DNA from: Allomuricauda sp. TMED12
GTDB taxonomy: Bacteria; Bacteroidota; Bacteroidia; Flavobacteriales; Flavobacteriaceae
Assembly: GCA_002167435.2 (NCBI GenBank)
Contig: NHBR02000083.1
Coordinates: forward strand, 56,962-120,961
DNA length: 64,000 nucleotides
Direction: 5' to 3'
The position numbers and the translations under genes were made by a program. The notes beneath the pieces were generated by a model. The model did not search any database. It was given only the letters and a program-made list of their open reading frames with translations, and was not told the origin of the DNA. Each line of letters opens with the position of its first letter. Position 1 is the stretch's first letter. Positions 24,738 to 32,923 of this stretch are shown here, in pieces.

Positions 24738-24804
24738 AACTAACTTTTTAGTTAAACATGAAACAAATATAACTAAATATTTAGTTTAAACTAATTTTTT
24801 AGTT
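24738..24804 (-). promoter_or_regulatory. triple BlaI-type operator over the promoter
   Basis: Three 16-bp sites share AACTAA..TTAGTT: 24738-24753, a perfect palindrome at 24771-24786, and 24789-24804. On the minus strand a -7 box TATATTTG (24764-24771) and a -33-like TTAG (24791-24794) lie among them, so binding would block the promoter. The sequence differs from the operators at 10093-10136, so the two repressors should have separate targets. Confidence 0.75.
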
Positions 24805-24815
24805 GAAAAGTGAAT

Positions 24816-24847
24816 TAAAAATCCGCCAGCGTAGTATACTGACGGAT
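24816..24847 (-). terminator. probable terminator downstream of the TonB receptor
   Basis: ATCCGCCAG (24821-24829) pairs with CTGACGGAT (24839-24847); the one odd pair is a G-U wobble only on the minus strand, where a T-run follows. It lies beyond the palindromic repeat pair after the TonB receptor gene. Confidence 0.6.
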
Positions 24848-24902
24848 AATTATTTAGTGGAGTTGGATTTATTTAATGAACAATCTTAGCGCCAGGTCGA
24901 GC

Positions 24903-24982
24903 TGTCATATCGAGCGCAGTCGAGATGCGAGACCGATAAAAATCTCAGGCTAAAAGACCTCTCGACTGCGCTCGAGGTGACA
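24903..24982. repeat. inverted pair of palindromic repeats
   Basis: Two copies of the CTCGAGCGCAGTCGAG-type element in opposite orientation (24903-24932 and 24955-24982), each bordered by TGTCA/TGACA. It follows the TonB receptor stop codon on the minus strand and could form a large hairpin in the transcript. Confidence 0.8.
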
Positions 24983-25002
24983 ATTGTCTACCTATTAATT
25001 AT

Positions 25003-27228
25003 TTAAAAGGTCAAGGTCACCTTTCCTCGTAAATAAAATGGTGTGCCCGGCGTAAAGTGAATCTCTTCAAAAGAGTTCGGTTCGTTGAACAAACGGCTCT
25101 CCGTGGCGAATTGTGTCTCGTTCCATTCGGTATCGAACAGGTTTTCCACAATCAATCCAAAAGTCCAATTGTTTACACTATAATTCAAGGTGGCATCGGT
25201 AACAAAATAGCCTTCGGCAACAATGGAATTGTCCTCATTGGCGGGTCTATCATCGATATACCTATAATTAAGTCCTCCCGAAAAGCCTTGATTGCCTCCC
25301 AAGGTAACTCCTCCAGCCATGGTAAAATCGGGTGCCAATGGAATATAATCTTCCTCATCGGCCTCTTCGGTGCTACGGGCATGGGTGTAGTTGGCATCCG
25401 TATACAGGTAAAGCCAGTCCAAAGGTTGGTACCTGGCCCCTACTTCAAGCCCAATTCTTCTGGTTTTTCCGCTGGGTTCCACAATGGCGGCATCCCCTAC
25501 ATACACAAACTCCTGATCCAAGAACAAGGTCCACAAAGTGGCGTTCAACACCAATTTGTCCGCTGGCCTGATTATCGTTCCCAAATCCACCCCGTAGGCT
25601 GCCGGCAGAATCTCTTCGCCTCCGTTGGCTACGACCACCCGGGTATCATTGGAGTGAAAGCCAATTCCTGTCTTCAAGAACAATTGGGTGTTCTCGTTTA
25701 GACTATAAATGGTATTGAACTTTGGGCTAAAAGCCACTTTTTCCTCGCTACGGCTATCGTACAGTTCGCTCATCTTGTCAACATAATCGAACCTAAAATA
25801 ATCCAACCGAAGTGCAGGTTCGAATGTAAACTTGCCGGATTTAAACTCGGCGCCAGCAAAGGCATGGCCATTTATCTCATCCACATCGCCATAAGCTAGA
25901 CGTTCCAACAATTCCTGACGGTTCAGTGTTCGAGACAATTGATTGTCATCCACATTATCATATCTAAAACCGATTCCTGCATTGTATTTGAATCCCATTC
26001 CTCCCAAGTTTGCCGAATTGTTCTGAAAGACCGTCTTGGCACCTGCTAGCATACGGTCTTCAAACTGTTTGATTTGGTCACCGTTCACAGGATCTTCCAA
26101 GAAAAAAGTAAAATTGGAATAAAGCTCAAAATCGTAATGTGACACAAATGCCATTGTATTGATCGATTTCCCTGTCCCCAAATTCTTGTTATGGTTCAAA
26201 ACGAAATTGGTCCGGCTAGTTTGTCCGCCCTCGGTATCATCAATGGCCCCAAAACGACTGATCAAGCCTTGGTCAACCGCTCGTTGCGGTATTTGGCCCG
26301 ATGCATCCCATTTGCTGGAAAAGTGCGAGGCCGTCAACAAGATCTCCTGATCACCGGGCAATGCATATCGGTATCTACCCAAAATATTGATTCGATTAAA
26401 ATTCTGAGGCGACTCAAACGGACCATCCGTCAAATACAATTCGGAAGCCAAATAGGCATTGCTGTTTTGGTTGTCCATTACATTGAGCATTCCCATAAAT
26501 CTACGGGCACCAAATTGCCCCACTTCGGCAGAGAGCATGCTTTTGTCCAAGCTTTTTCTCAGTTTTAAATTGACATATCCCGCCGTATTGAAGTTTCCTT
26601 GATCCGCATAATAAGGTCCTTTGCCAAAATCTACATTTTCTATGGTCTCTGGAATCACAAAGTGGAGATCGGCATAGCCTTGTCCATGGGCATGGGACAC
26701 CATGTTTACGGGCATTCCATCCACATTAATGGCCACATCGGTACCGTGATCTACATCAAAACCTCTCAAGAATATCTGCTCGGCCTTCCCACCACCAGCG
26801 TGTTGGCCAATAATCAGTCCTGGGACCTTTCTTAAGATTTCCTGTGAGGACTTAACGGGATTCGTCTTTACATCCACATCCACCACTCGGCTCAGGGCAT
26901 CCACTTCGGACACCAAAACCACCTGATCCAAAGAAATGGAGCTCTCTTCCAGCACAATGGTCATCGGATTCTGTAAGTCGGATGGGGTCACCACTTTGGT
27001 TAAAGTAGCATATCCCAATCTGGAAAAATAAATGGTATCGTTTACCGAGGTCCTGTCCAGAACAAAATGCCCTGTTCCATCGGTATGGCTATGTTGTCCA
27101 CTGGTCTTGTTGAAAATTCCAGCATCCTCTATTGGGGAACCTGCTTCATCCACCAGTTTTCCCTCTACGTTTTGCGCAGCAATAGTGCCCATGAAAAGCA
27201 TGGACAATGCCGCCATAAAATATTTCAT
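25003..27228 (-). CDS. TonB-dependent outer-membrane receptor
   Basis: About 741 residues from the ATG at 27228. Order: signal peptide (MKYFMAALSMLFMGTIAAQ), a carboxypeptidase-regulatory-like domain (about 20-100), the plug domain (about 130-235, with IFLRGFDVDHGTD and SHAHGQGYADLHF) and a 22-strand-type barrel ending in LRGKVTLTF. It imports a substrate through the outer membrane using TonB energy. There is no SusD partner, so polysaccharide uptake is unlikely. The His-rich loop in the plug and the His-rich protein encoded just upstream suggest a metal or metal complex, which is inference. Confidence 0.9.
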   Translation of the reverse strand: MKYFMAALSMLFMGTIAAQNVEGKLVDEAGSPIEDAGIFNKTSGQHSHTDGTGHFVLDRTSVNDTIYFSRLGYATLTKVVTPSDLQNPMTIVLEESSISLDQVVLVSEVDALSRVVDVDVKTNPVKSSQEILRKVPGLIIGQHAGGGKAEQIFLRGFDVDHGTDVAINVDGMPVNMVSHAHGQGYADLHFVIPETIENVDFGKGPYYADQGNFNTAGYVNLKLRKSLDKSMLSAEVGQFGARRFMGMLNVMDNQNSNAYLASELYLTDGPFESPQNFNRINILGRYRYALPGDQEILLTASHFSSKWDASGQIPQRAVDQGLISRFGAIDDTEGGQTSRTNFVLNHNKNLGTGKSINTMAFVSHYDFELYSNFTFFLEDPVNGDQIKQFEDRMLAGAKTVFQNNSANLGGMGFKYNAGIGFRYDNVDDNQLSRTLNRQELLERLAYGDVDEINGHAFAGAEFKSGKFTFEPALRLDYFRFDYVDKMSELYDSRSEEKVAFSPKFNTIYSLNENTQLFLKTGIGFHSNDTRVVVANGGEEILPAAYGVDLGTIIRPADKLVLNATLWTLFLDQEFVYVGDAAIVEPSGKTRRIGLEVGARYQPLDWLYLYTDANYTHARSTEEADEEDYIPLAPDFTMAGGVTLGGNQGFSGGLNYRYIDDRPANEDNSIVAEGYFVTDATLNYSVNNWTFGLIVENLFDTEWNETQFATESRLFNEPNSFEEIHFTPGTPFYLRGKVTLTF

Positions 27229-27335
27229 GTCGTTGTCTTTTAATTTGATTTGATAAATAAGTCTGAACAATAGGAGTACTAGACTAGTTCCAAAAAAGAT
27301 TGGAACCCGTTCCTAAAATTTGGTCTAGCTATTTT

Positions 27336-27776
27336 TCAGCTATGTTGGGGAGGGGGCGTGGTCACACTTTGGTGCCAAAAAAAAGTTGTTTTTTGGTATG
27401 CCCAATGTTTTTTACCAACTGGTGATGTATATAGTTCGGTGGAAACATGAGGTTCCTCAGCAAAATGTTTGTCCAGTTTAAGGCTAATTTCATCCTTGGA
27501 TTCTTGCTTATCGGGCTGATTGGCCTCTAACAGTTCCTTTAAGGCTTCCAATGTTTCGTGTGAGTGCCCAGCCATGGCCTCTAACGAAGAATAATCGATA
27601 GCTTCATGATCCGAGGCAAAATTATGATGGTGGTTTTTTGGAGCCAAAACGTGCGAGACTTCGTGAAGGGTCTCCAATACCAACCCATTAAAAAGTCCAA
27701 GTAGATAAAAAATGCACATTGCTGCGCATCCCATTCGGATAAACTTTGATTTTGTATGTGCTTTATTCGGATTCAC
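27336..27776 (-). CDS. His-rich single-pass membrane protein upstream of the TonB receptor
   Basis: 146 residues if the GTG at 27774-27776 is the start; an ATG 14 codons in is the alternative. One N-terminal helix (about 15-38) is followed by a segment with HEVSHVLAPKNHHHNFASDH, then acidic helices and more His (AGHSHE, KHFAEEPHV). No named family recognised. The His clusters point to binding of a transition metal in the periplasm. It lies 107 bp upstream of the TonB receptor on the same strand, probably in one operon with it. Confidence 0.65.
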   Translation of the reverse strand: MNPNKAHTKSKFIRMGCAAMCIFYLLGLFNGLVLETLHEVSHVLAPKNHHHNFASDHEAIDYSSLEAMAGHSHETLEALKELLEANQPDKQESKDEISLKLDKHFAEEPHVSTELYTSPVGKKHWAYQKTTFFWHQSVTTPPPQHS

Positions 27777-27890
27777 GAACGCTTGATAACCGGTTTCAAA
27801 GTTACCTACGAAAAAATTAAGGGTAGGGTTTTATTTTGATTTTGTTTGTAACAATTGTCGGTTACATTTGTCTAACAGTAAAACACAACC

Positions 27891-28403
27891 ATGGACATTG
27901 CTTTGCTCATTTTAGGGTTTCTTTTGATGCTGGTTGGCATACTTGGAAGTTTTTTGCCCGTATTGCCAGGTCCCCCCATAAGTTGGGTCGGATTACTTCT
28001 ACTCTATTTGACCAAAGCCGTACCCGATAATTGGTGGATTTTGGGAGTGACCTTTGTAATTGCCATCACTATCACAATTTTGGATTACATAATACCCGCC
28101 ATGGGCACTAAACGGTTTGGTGGCAGTAAATTTGGCATGTGGGGAACCATCATAGGTTTACTTGTGGCCCTTTTTGTCCCCATTTTTGGCCCATTAGGTA
28201 TTATCATTTGGCCTTTTATTGGAGCATTGGTAGGTGAATTATTGAATAAGGCAAATAAAAAAACCGCCATGAAGGCGGCTTTCGGTTCTTTTTTAGGCTT
28301 TCTAACCGGCACGTTTATGAAACTTGTCGTTACCGTTATGTATACCGTTTTCTATGTCTACATAACAGTAAAATACGCTGGCGACCTTTTTACTTTTAGT
28401 TAG
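27891..28403 (+). CDS. DUF456 domain membrane protein
   Basis: 170 residues, almost entirely hydrophobic helices with small-residue motifs: LPVLPGPPISWVG, DYIIPAMGTKRFGGS and GPFIGAL-like GPLGIIIWPFIGALVGEL. This is the DUF456 pattern (glycine-zipper-rich inner-membrane protein) at the usual length. Function unknown. Convergent with the nitroreductase gene and overlapping it by 4 bp at the stop codons. Confidence 0.9.
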   Translation: MDIALLILGFLLMLVGILGSFLPVLPGPPISWVGLLLLYLTKAVPDNWWILGVTFVIAITITILDYIIPAMGTKRFGGSKFGMWGTIIGLLVALFVPIFGPLGIIIWPFIGALVGELLNKANKKTAMKAAFGSFLGFLTGTFMKLVVTVMYTVFYVYITVKYAGDLFTFS

Positions 28404-28954
28404 TCCAACCACTCTGTTTTTTCAGAAATAGGAGTTCTGGCCGATGGTATTACCTCACCATCAAAATAGCCCATATAGAAAAAGCCCAGACATTTTTCCC
28501 CCTCCTTCAGATCAAAGAACTCATCCATAAATTTAATGAGTCCAGGAGAAGCCCAATAACTACCAATACCTAGTTCAGTGCAGCACAACCACATATTTTG
28601 GACCGCCATGGCTACGGCTGCAACTTCCTCCCATTCCGGCAAGCTCTCCTTGGGGTCCCGTTGCATGCAAATGGCAATTACAGCCCCGGAATGCGATGGG
28701 TTAAATTGCAATTTTTTGATGGTCATCTGTTTTGGATTGGCATCCACTTCTTGATATTTATTGGACAAAAAAGCACCCAATTCCTGTTTCTTTTCCCCCA
28801 TAAGCACTTTGAACCGCCAAGGTTCTGTTTTCTTGTGGGTCGGCGCCCAGTTGGCTGCCTCTAAAATTTTTTCAATGGTCTCCTTGGAAATAGGTTTATC
28901 GATAAATTGAGGTGGAAAAATACTTCTCCTTTCCTTAATCAAATCAAAAATCAT
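28400..28954 (-). CDS. nitroreductase family FMN oxidoreductase
   Basis: 184 residues of the nitroreductase family: ERRSIFPPQFIDKPI (FMN-phosphate binding Arg-Arg-Ser), ANWAPTHKKTEPWRF, then GIGSYWASPG and GEKCLGFFYMGY. It resembles the YdjA/YfkO-like subgroup that reduces nitro compounds or quinones with NAD(P)H and FMN. Cytoplasmic, normal length. It is downstream of the LysR gene on the same strand but 48 bp apart, so joint transcription is possible. Confidence 0.9.
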   Translation of the reverse strand: MIFDLIKERRSIFPPQFIDKPISKETIEKILEAANWAPTHKKTEPWRFKVLMGEKKQELGAFLSNKYQEVDANPKQMTIKKLQFNPSHSGAVIAICMQRDPKESLPEWEEVAAVAMAVQNMWLCCTELGIGSYWASPGLIKFMDEFFDLKEGEKCLGFFYMGYFDGEVIPSARTPISEKTEWLD

Positions 28955-29002
28955 AATGCTGTATTAAGTTGAATTCCAAAGTTACTCCCCAAAATGTTAC
29001 CA

Positions 29003-29890
29003 TCATAATTTCATAAGTAAATCCATACACTTTTGCAGCGCAGGATTTCTGTTGTCCGTTTTCCAGACCATGCTCAATACTGCTCGCTGTTTTATTTTTT
29101 TCATTTCGATGAACTTGACTTTCATCTGAAATCCATATTGAAGCGTTGTGGGCACAATTGCAATACCCAATCTATTCTCCACTAATTTAAAAATGGTCTG
29201 TGCATGAACCGATTTATGAGAAACGTTGGGAACAAAACCACTGTCCTCGCAAATACTCAATACCGTATCGTAGTACATGGGACTATAATCTTGGGAGAAA
29301 AGGATAAAATCCTCATTAGCTACCTGATTGATGTTTTTAAAACCATCTTCATCCAAAGGATGGTCCTCTGGCAAGACCAAGGAAAAGGTATCCTCGAAAA
29401 CAGGCTTCACATCCAAACCTTTGGGCACCCTTGACAATCGTACAAAGCCCAAATCCAAACGATCAGCCAAAATTGCATTGATCTGTGCCCGGTTGGACAG
29501 TTCTTCCAAAGTAGTATGGACGGTAGGGTACTTTTCTTTCAAACCCAACAACAAATTGGGAACCACATTCTGCATAGCAGAACCCAAAAAACCAATCCGC
29601 ACCTCACCCAATTGTCCCTCACCGATAAGTTTTACTTGTTTTTTTGTTTGATCAAGGTGATTCAAAATAAATTCCACCTCCTTTTTTAAAAACTCACCTG
29701 CCGGGGTCAGACTCACTTTTTTCTTGTCCCTTACAAAAAGTTGCGTTCCCAATATCTCCTCCATTTGTTTGATTTGCGTACTCAAACCGGGTTGGGAAAT
29801 AAACAACTTTTCGGCTGCTTTCCTATAATGGAGTTCCTCGGCCACAGCCAAAAAATAGATGAAGTGTCGAAGTTCTATTTGATAATTCAT
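29003..29890 (-). CDS. LysR family regulator, likely of the hut operon
   Basis: 295 residues with the N-terminal LysR helix-turn-helix (LRHFIYFLAVAEELHYRKAA...LFISQPGLSTQIKQME) and a substrate-binding domain (about 90-295). The gene is divergent from hutH, the usual arrangement of a LysR regulator and its target. A 9-bp inverted repeat overlaps the region immediately before its ATG. That it controls histidine use is inference from position; nitroreductase is the other neighbour. In many bacteria hut is controlled by HutC, which is not present here. Confidence 0.87.
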   Translation of the reverse strand: MNYQIELRHFIYFLAVAEELHYRKAAEKLFISQPGLSTQIKQMEEILGTQLFVRDKKKVSLTPAGEFLKKEVEFILNHLDQTKKQVKLIGEGQLGEVRIGFLGSAMQNVVPNLLLGLKEKYPTVHTTLEELSNRAQINAILADRLDLGFVRLSRVPKGLDVKPVFEDTFSLVLPEDHPLDEDGFKNINQVANEDFILFSQDYSPMYYDTVLSICEDSGFVPNVSHKSVHAQTIFKLVENRLGIAIVPTTLQYGFQMKVKFIEMKKIKQRAVLSMVWKTDNRNPALQKCMDLLMKL

Positions 29891-29918
29891 ACTTATTGAT
29901 TGTTACAAAAATAAGTAT
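29889..29918. promoter_or_regulatory. inverted repeat at the LysR start, likely autoregulatory site
   Basis: ATACTTATT (29889-29897) and AATAAGTAT (29910-29918) are perfect inverted repeats with 12 bp between them, directly before the LysR start codon. They contain the T-N11-A spacing typical of LysR sites. Confidence 0.55.
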
Positions 29919-29981
29919 TGGCAATTATTAAACCTAATTGATACTTTTGAATAACCGTGATTAATCATCTAAACAAAAAGC

Positions 29982-30057
29982 TGTCAGGTCGAGCGCAGTC
30001 GAGACCTCACTTTTAAACTTTGAGTCCATTAACTTCTCGACTGCGCTCGAAGTGACA
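29982..30057. repeat. inverted pair of palindromic repeats before hutH
   Basis: Copies at 29982-30008 and 30032-30057 of the element with core CTCGAGCGCAGTCGAG-type, in opposite orientation, each bordered by TGTCA/TGACA. They lie between the divergent LysR and hutH genes, 50 bp before hutH. Confidence 0.8.
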
Positions 30058-30107
30058 ATTTACCATGATTGATTGCAGAAAATCAGTTAGTAAATTAATT
30101 TAAAAGC

Positions 30108-31685
30108 ATGGCGAAAGACCGAACATTTCAATTTGGCGAAGACCATTTAACCGCAAGTATAGCGTTGGGTTTGGCCAAAGGAACCATTAAGGGCATTTTT
30201 TCCGATGAATGCCTAAAAAATGTGAATGCAAGTTACCAACGGGTACAGCGGATCGTGGAAAAAGGCGATACGGTGTACGGAATCAACACAGGCTTCGGAC
30301 CTTTGTGCAACACCAAAATTTCCAAAGAGGACACCAAAATCCTTCAATCCAATATACTACAGAGCCACAGCGTAGGAGTGGGCGACCCAATATCCACGGA
30401 ATTGGCAAAAATTATGCTGATCCTAAAAATCCATGCCTTGGCCAAAGGTTTTTCAGGTATTGCCGAAACTACTTTGCAGCGTATGCTCTGGCATATGGAG
30501 AACGATGCTATTCCCGTGGTTCCCTCACAAGGTTCGGTTGGGGCTTCTGGGGATTTAGCACCGCTTTCCCATTTATTTTTGCCCTTAATCGGTTTAGGCA
30601 AGGTAGTATACCAAGGTAAAACCATTCCAACACAAGAACTTTTTCAACAAACGGGATTGGAACCACTCGATTTGGGTCCGAAGGAAGGACTAGCATTGAT
30701 CAATGGAACCCAATTTATAGCCGCACATGGAGTGATGGTCGTTCATAAACTACAACATTGCTTGCGCCATGCCGACATCATCGGGGCCATGATGCTCGAA
30801 GGACTGCAAGGTTCCATGAAACCATTTTTTGAAGAATTGCACCAACTTCGCCCATTTAAAGGCAATCAACATGTAGCTGGTAGAATCCGAACATTGCTCC
30901 AAGGTTCCGAGATTTTAGAGGACCATATTGACTGTGAACGGGTTCAAGATCCCTACTCCCTCCGTTGCATGCCACAGGTGCACGGTGCTTCACGAAATGC
31001 TTGGCTGCACCTGAAAGAATTATTGGAAATTGAACTGAATTCCGTAACCGATAACCCCGTCATCATTAATGATGAGCTTACCATCAGCGGAGGTAACTTC
31101 CATGGACAGCCTTTGGCCATGGCCTTGGATTATGCCGCTTTGGCCGCTTCGGAAATCGGAAACATCTCCGACCGACGCATTTACCTGGCCCTTGAAGGCA
31201 ACAGTCCCGGTGTCCCTAAGTTATTGATGAACGACACGGGTATCAACTCAGGGTATATGATTTTACAGTACACTTCTGCTGCGTTGGCCAGTGAGAACAA
31301 AAGTCTGTGCTTCCCCGCTAGTGCCGATAGCATTCCCACCTCTTTAGGACAGGAAGACCACGTGAGTATGGGCTCCATAAGCGGTAGAAAAGCGCTCAAC
31401 ATTATTGGTAACGTTGAGAAAATCCTTGCTATTGAATTGTTGACCTCAGCACAGGCATTTGAGTACAGAAAGCCATTGAAATCAGGTATAGTATTGGATG
31501 AAATCCATACATTCCTGAGAACCAAAGTAGCTTTTGCCGAAAACGACCGTGTTTTTGCTGATGATATTGAAAAAGGAATCGAAATCATTCAAAATCGAGA
31601 AATCATAGATTTGGTAGAATCGGTGATGAAAGAAAAAGAACTGACTTGGGATGCACCATATCTCGAGGAATTTGAAACATACTAA
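30108..31685 (+). CDS. hutH: histidine ammonia-lyase
   Basis: 525 residues. The Ala-Ser-Gly triplet in GSVGASGDLAPLSH (about residue 145) cyclises to the MIO electrophile that removes ammonia from L-histidine, giving urocanate, the first step of histidine breakdown. Further signs: YGINTGFGPL and the FHGQPLAMALD and SLGQEDHVSMG segments of the aromatic amino acid lyase family. First gene of hutH-hutI-hutU-hutG; the hutI ATG lies 1 nt after its stop. Confidence 0.96.
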   Translation: MAKDRTFQFGEDHLTASIALGLAKGTIKGIFSDECLKNVNASYQRVQRIVEKGDTVYGINTGFGPLCNTKISKEDTKILQSNILQSHSVGVGDPISTELAKIMLILKIHALAKGFSGIAETTLQRMLWHMENDAIPVVPSQGSVGASGDLAPLSHLFLPLIGLGKVVYQGKTIPTQELFQQTGLEPLDLGPKEGLALINGTQFIAAHGVMVVHKLQHCLRHADIIGAMMLEGLQGSMKPFFEELHQLRPFKGNQHVAGRIRTLLQGSEILEDHIDCERVQDPYSLRCMPQVHGASRNAWLHLKELLEIELNSVTDNPVIINDELTISGGNFHGQPLAMALDYAALAASEIGNISDRRIYLALEGNSPGVPKLLMNDTGINSGYMILQYTSAALASENKSLCFPASADSIPTSLGQEDHVSMGSISGRKALNIIGNVEKILAIELLTSAQAFEYRKPLKSGIVLDEIHTFLRTKVAFAENDRVFADDIEKGIEIIQNREIIDLVESVMKEKELTWDAPYLEEFETY

Positions 31686-31686
31686 A

Positions 31687-32913
31687 ATGAACAAACCACT
31701 ATTAATAGGACCATTTACCCAATTGCTTCCCATGACGGGACTCCCCTTAAAGGGAGCGCTCAAAGATGAACAATTGACCATTATTGAAAATGGAGGAATT
31801 TTAATTTCCGAAGGAAAAATTCTTAAAGTTGGGGTTTTTGACGAATTGAAATCCAGTGACGTAGACATCCACCAGATAGAAGGACAACAAGTTTGTCTTC
31901 CCGGCTTTGTGGACTCACATACCCATATCTGTTTTGGCGGTACCCGAGCACGCGATTACGCCTTCCGTAATGCAGGAAAAACCTATTTGGAAATTGCCAA
32001 GGCGGGTGGCGGAATTTGGGACACGGTGACCCAAACCCGAAAAGCTTCACAAGACGAATTGGTAGCAGGCATCATTTCCAGAAGCCAAAAACATCTCAAT
32101 AATGGCGTCACCACCATCGAAGTGAAAAGTGGTTATGGCCTTTCCGTGGATGAAGAATTGAAAATGCTACGCGCCATCAAACAGGCCAATGAAACTTCAA
32201 ATGCGACCTTAATTCCGACCTGTTTAGCGGCCCATATGAAGCCCAAAGATTGGAATCAGGACAAGGATTATTTGGATGTAATCATCAATGAATTGTTCCC
32301 CATCATCAAAACCGAAAACTTAGCCAATCGCGTGGATGCCTTTGTTGAAGAAAGTGCCTTTTCTCCAGAGGAAATCAAGCCCTATTTTCAGAAAGCAAAG
32401 AAAATGGGATTTGATATTACGGTACACGCCGACCAATTTACCACGGGAGGTAGTCAAGTAGCTGTAGATTTTGATGCTGTAAGTGCCGACCATTTGGAGG
32501 CCAGTACCGAAAAAGAAATTCAATTATTGGCCAAGAGCAGCACTATTGCAACAGCATTGCCAGGAGCATCCCTTGGTTTGGGATGTGCCTACACCCCTGC
32601 CCGTAAAATTTTGGATGCAGGCGGTGCTTTGTCCATTGCCAGTGACCACAATCCAGGGTCTGCTCCTATGGGCGACCTGTTGACACAAGCCAGTATTTTG
32701 GGAACTTTCGAAAAACTCTCCAATACCGAAGTTTTGGCAGGAATCACTTCTAGAGCAGCAGCAGCTTTACGATTGGAAAACAAAGGAAAACTGGAAGCCG
32801 GTGCAGTGGCAGATTTTGTGGTTTTCCCTACGGATAACTATCAAGAAATCACCTACCACCAAGGGCAATTAAAGCCTAGTGAAGTTTGGAAAAAAGGAGC
32901 TCCTATCCACTAA
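31687..32913 (+). CDS. hutI: imidazolonepropionase
   Basis: 408 residues from the ATG at 31687, one nucleotide after the hutH stop; an upstream in-frame ATG would overlap hutH. Amidohydrolase fold with the metal site VDSHTHICFGG, then AHADQ-like VHADQFT, DAVSADHLE and the Asp in SDHNPGSAP. It hydrolyses 4-imidazolone-5-propanoate to N-formimino-L-glutamate, step three of the pathway. Length and motifs are ordinary for HutI. Confidence 0.96.
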   Translation: MNKPLLIGPFTQLLPMTGLPLKGALKDEQLTIIENGGILISEGKILKVGVFDELKSSDVDIHQIEGQQVCLPGFVDSHTHICFGGTRARDYAFRNAGKTYLEIAKAGGGIWDTVTQTRKASQDELVAGIISRSQKHLNNGVTTIEVKSGYGLSVDEELKMLRAIKQANETSNATLIPTCLAAHMKPKDWNQDKDYLDVIINELFPIIKTENLANRVDAFVEESAFSPEEIKPYFQKAKKMGFDITVHADQFTTGGSQVAVDFDAVSADHLEASTEKEIQLLAKSSTIATALPGASLGLGCAYTPARKILDAGGALSIASDHNPGSAPMGDLLTQASILGTFEKLSNTEVLAGITSRAAAALRLENKGKLEAGAVADFVVFPTDNYQEITYHQGQLKPSEVWKKGAPIH

Positions 32914-32923
32914 AATTTGAATT

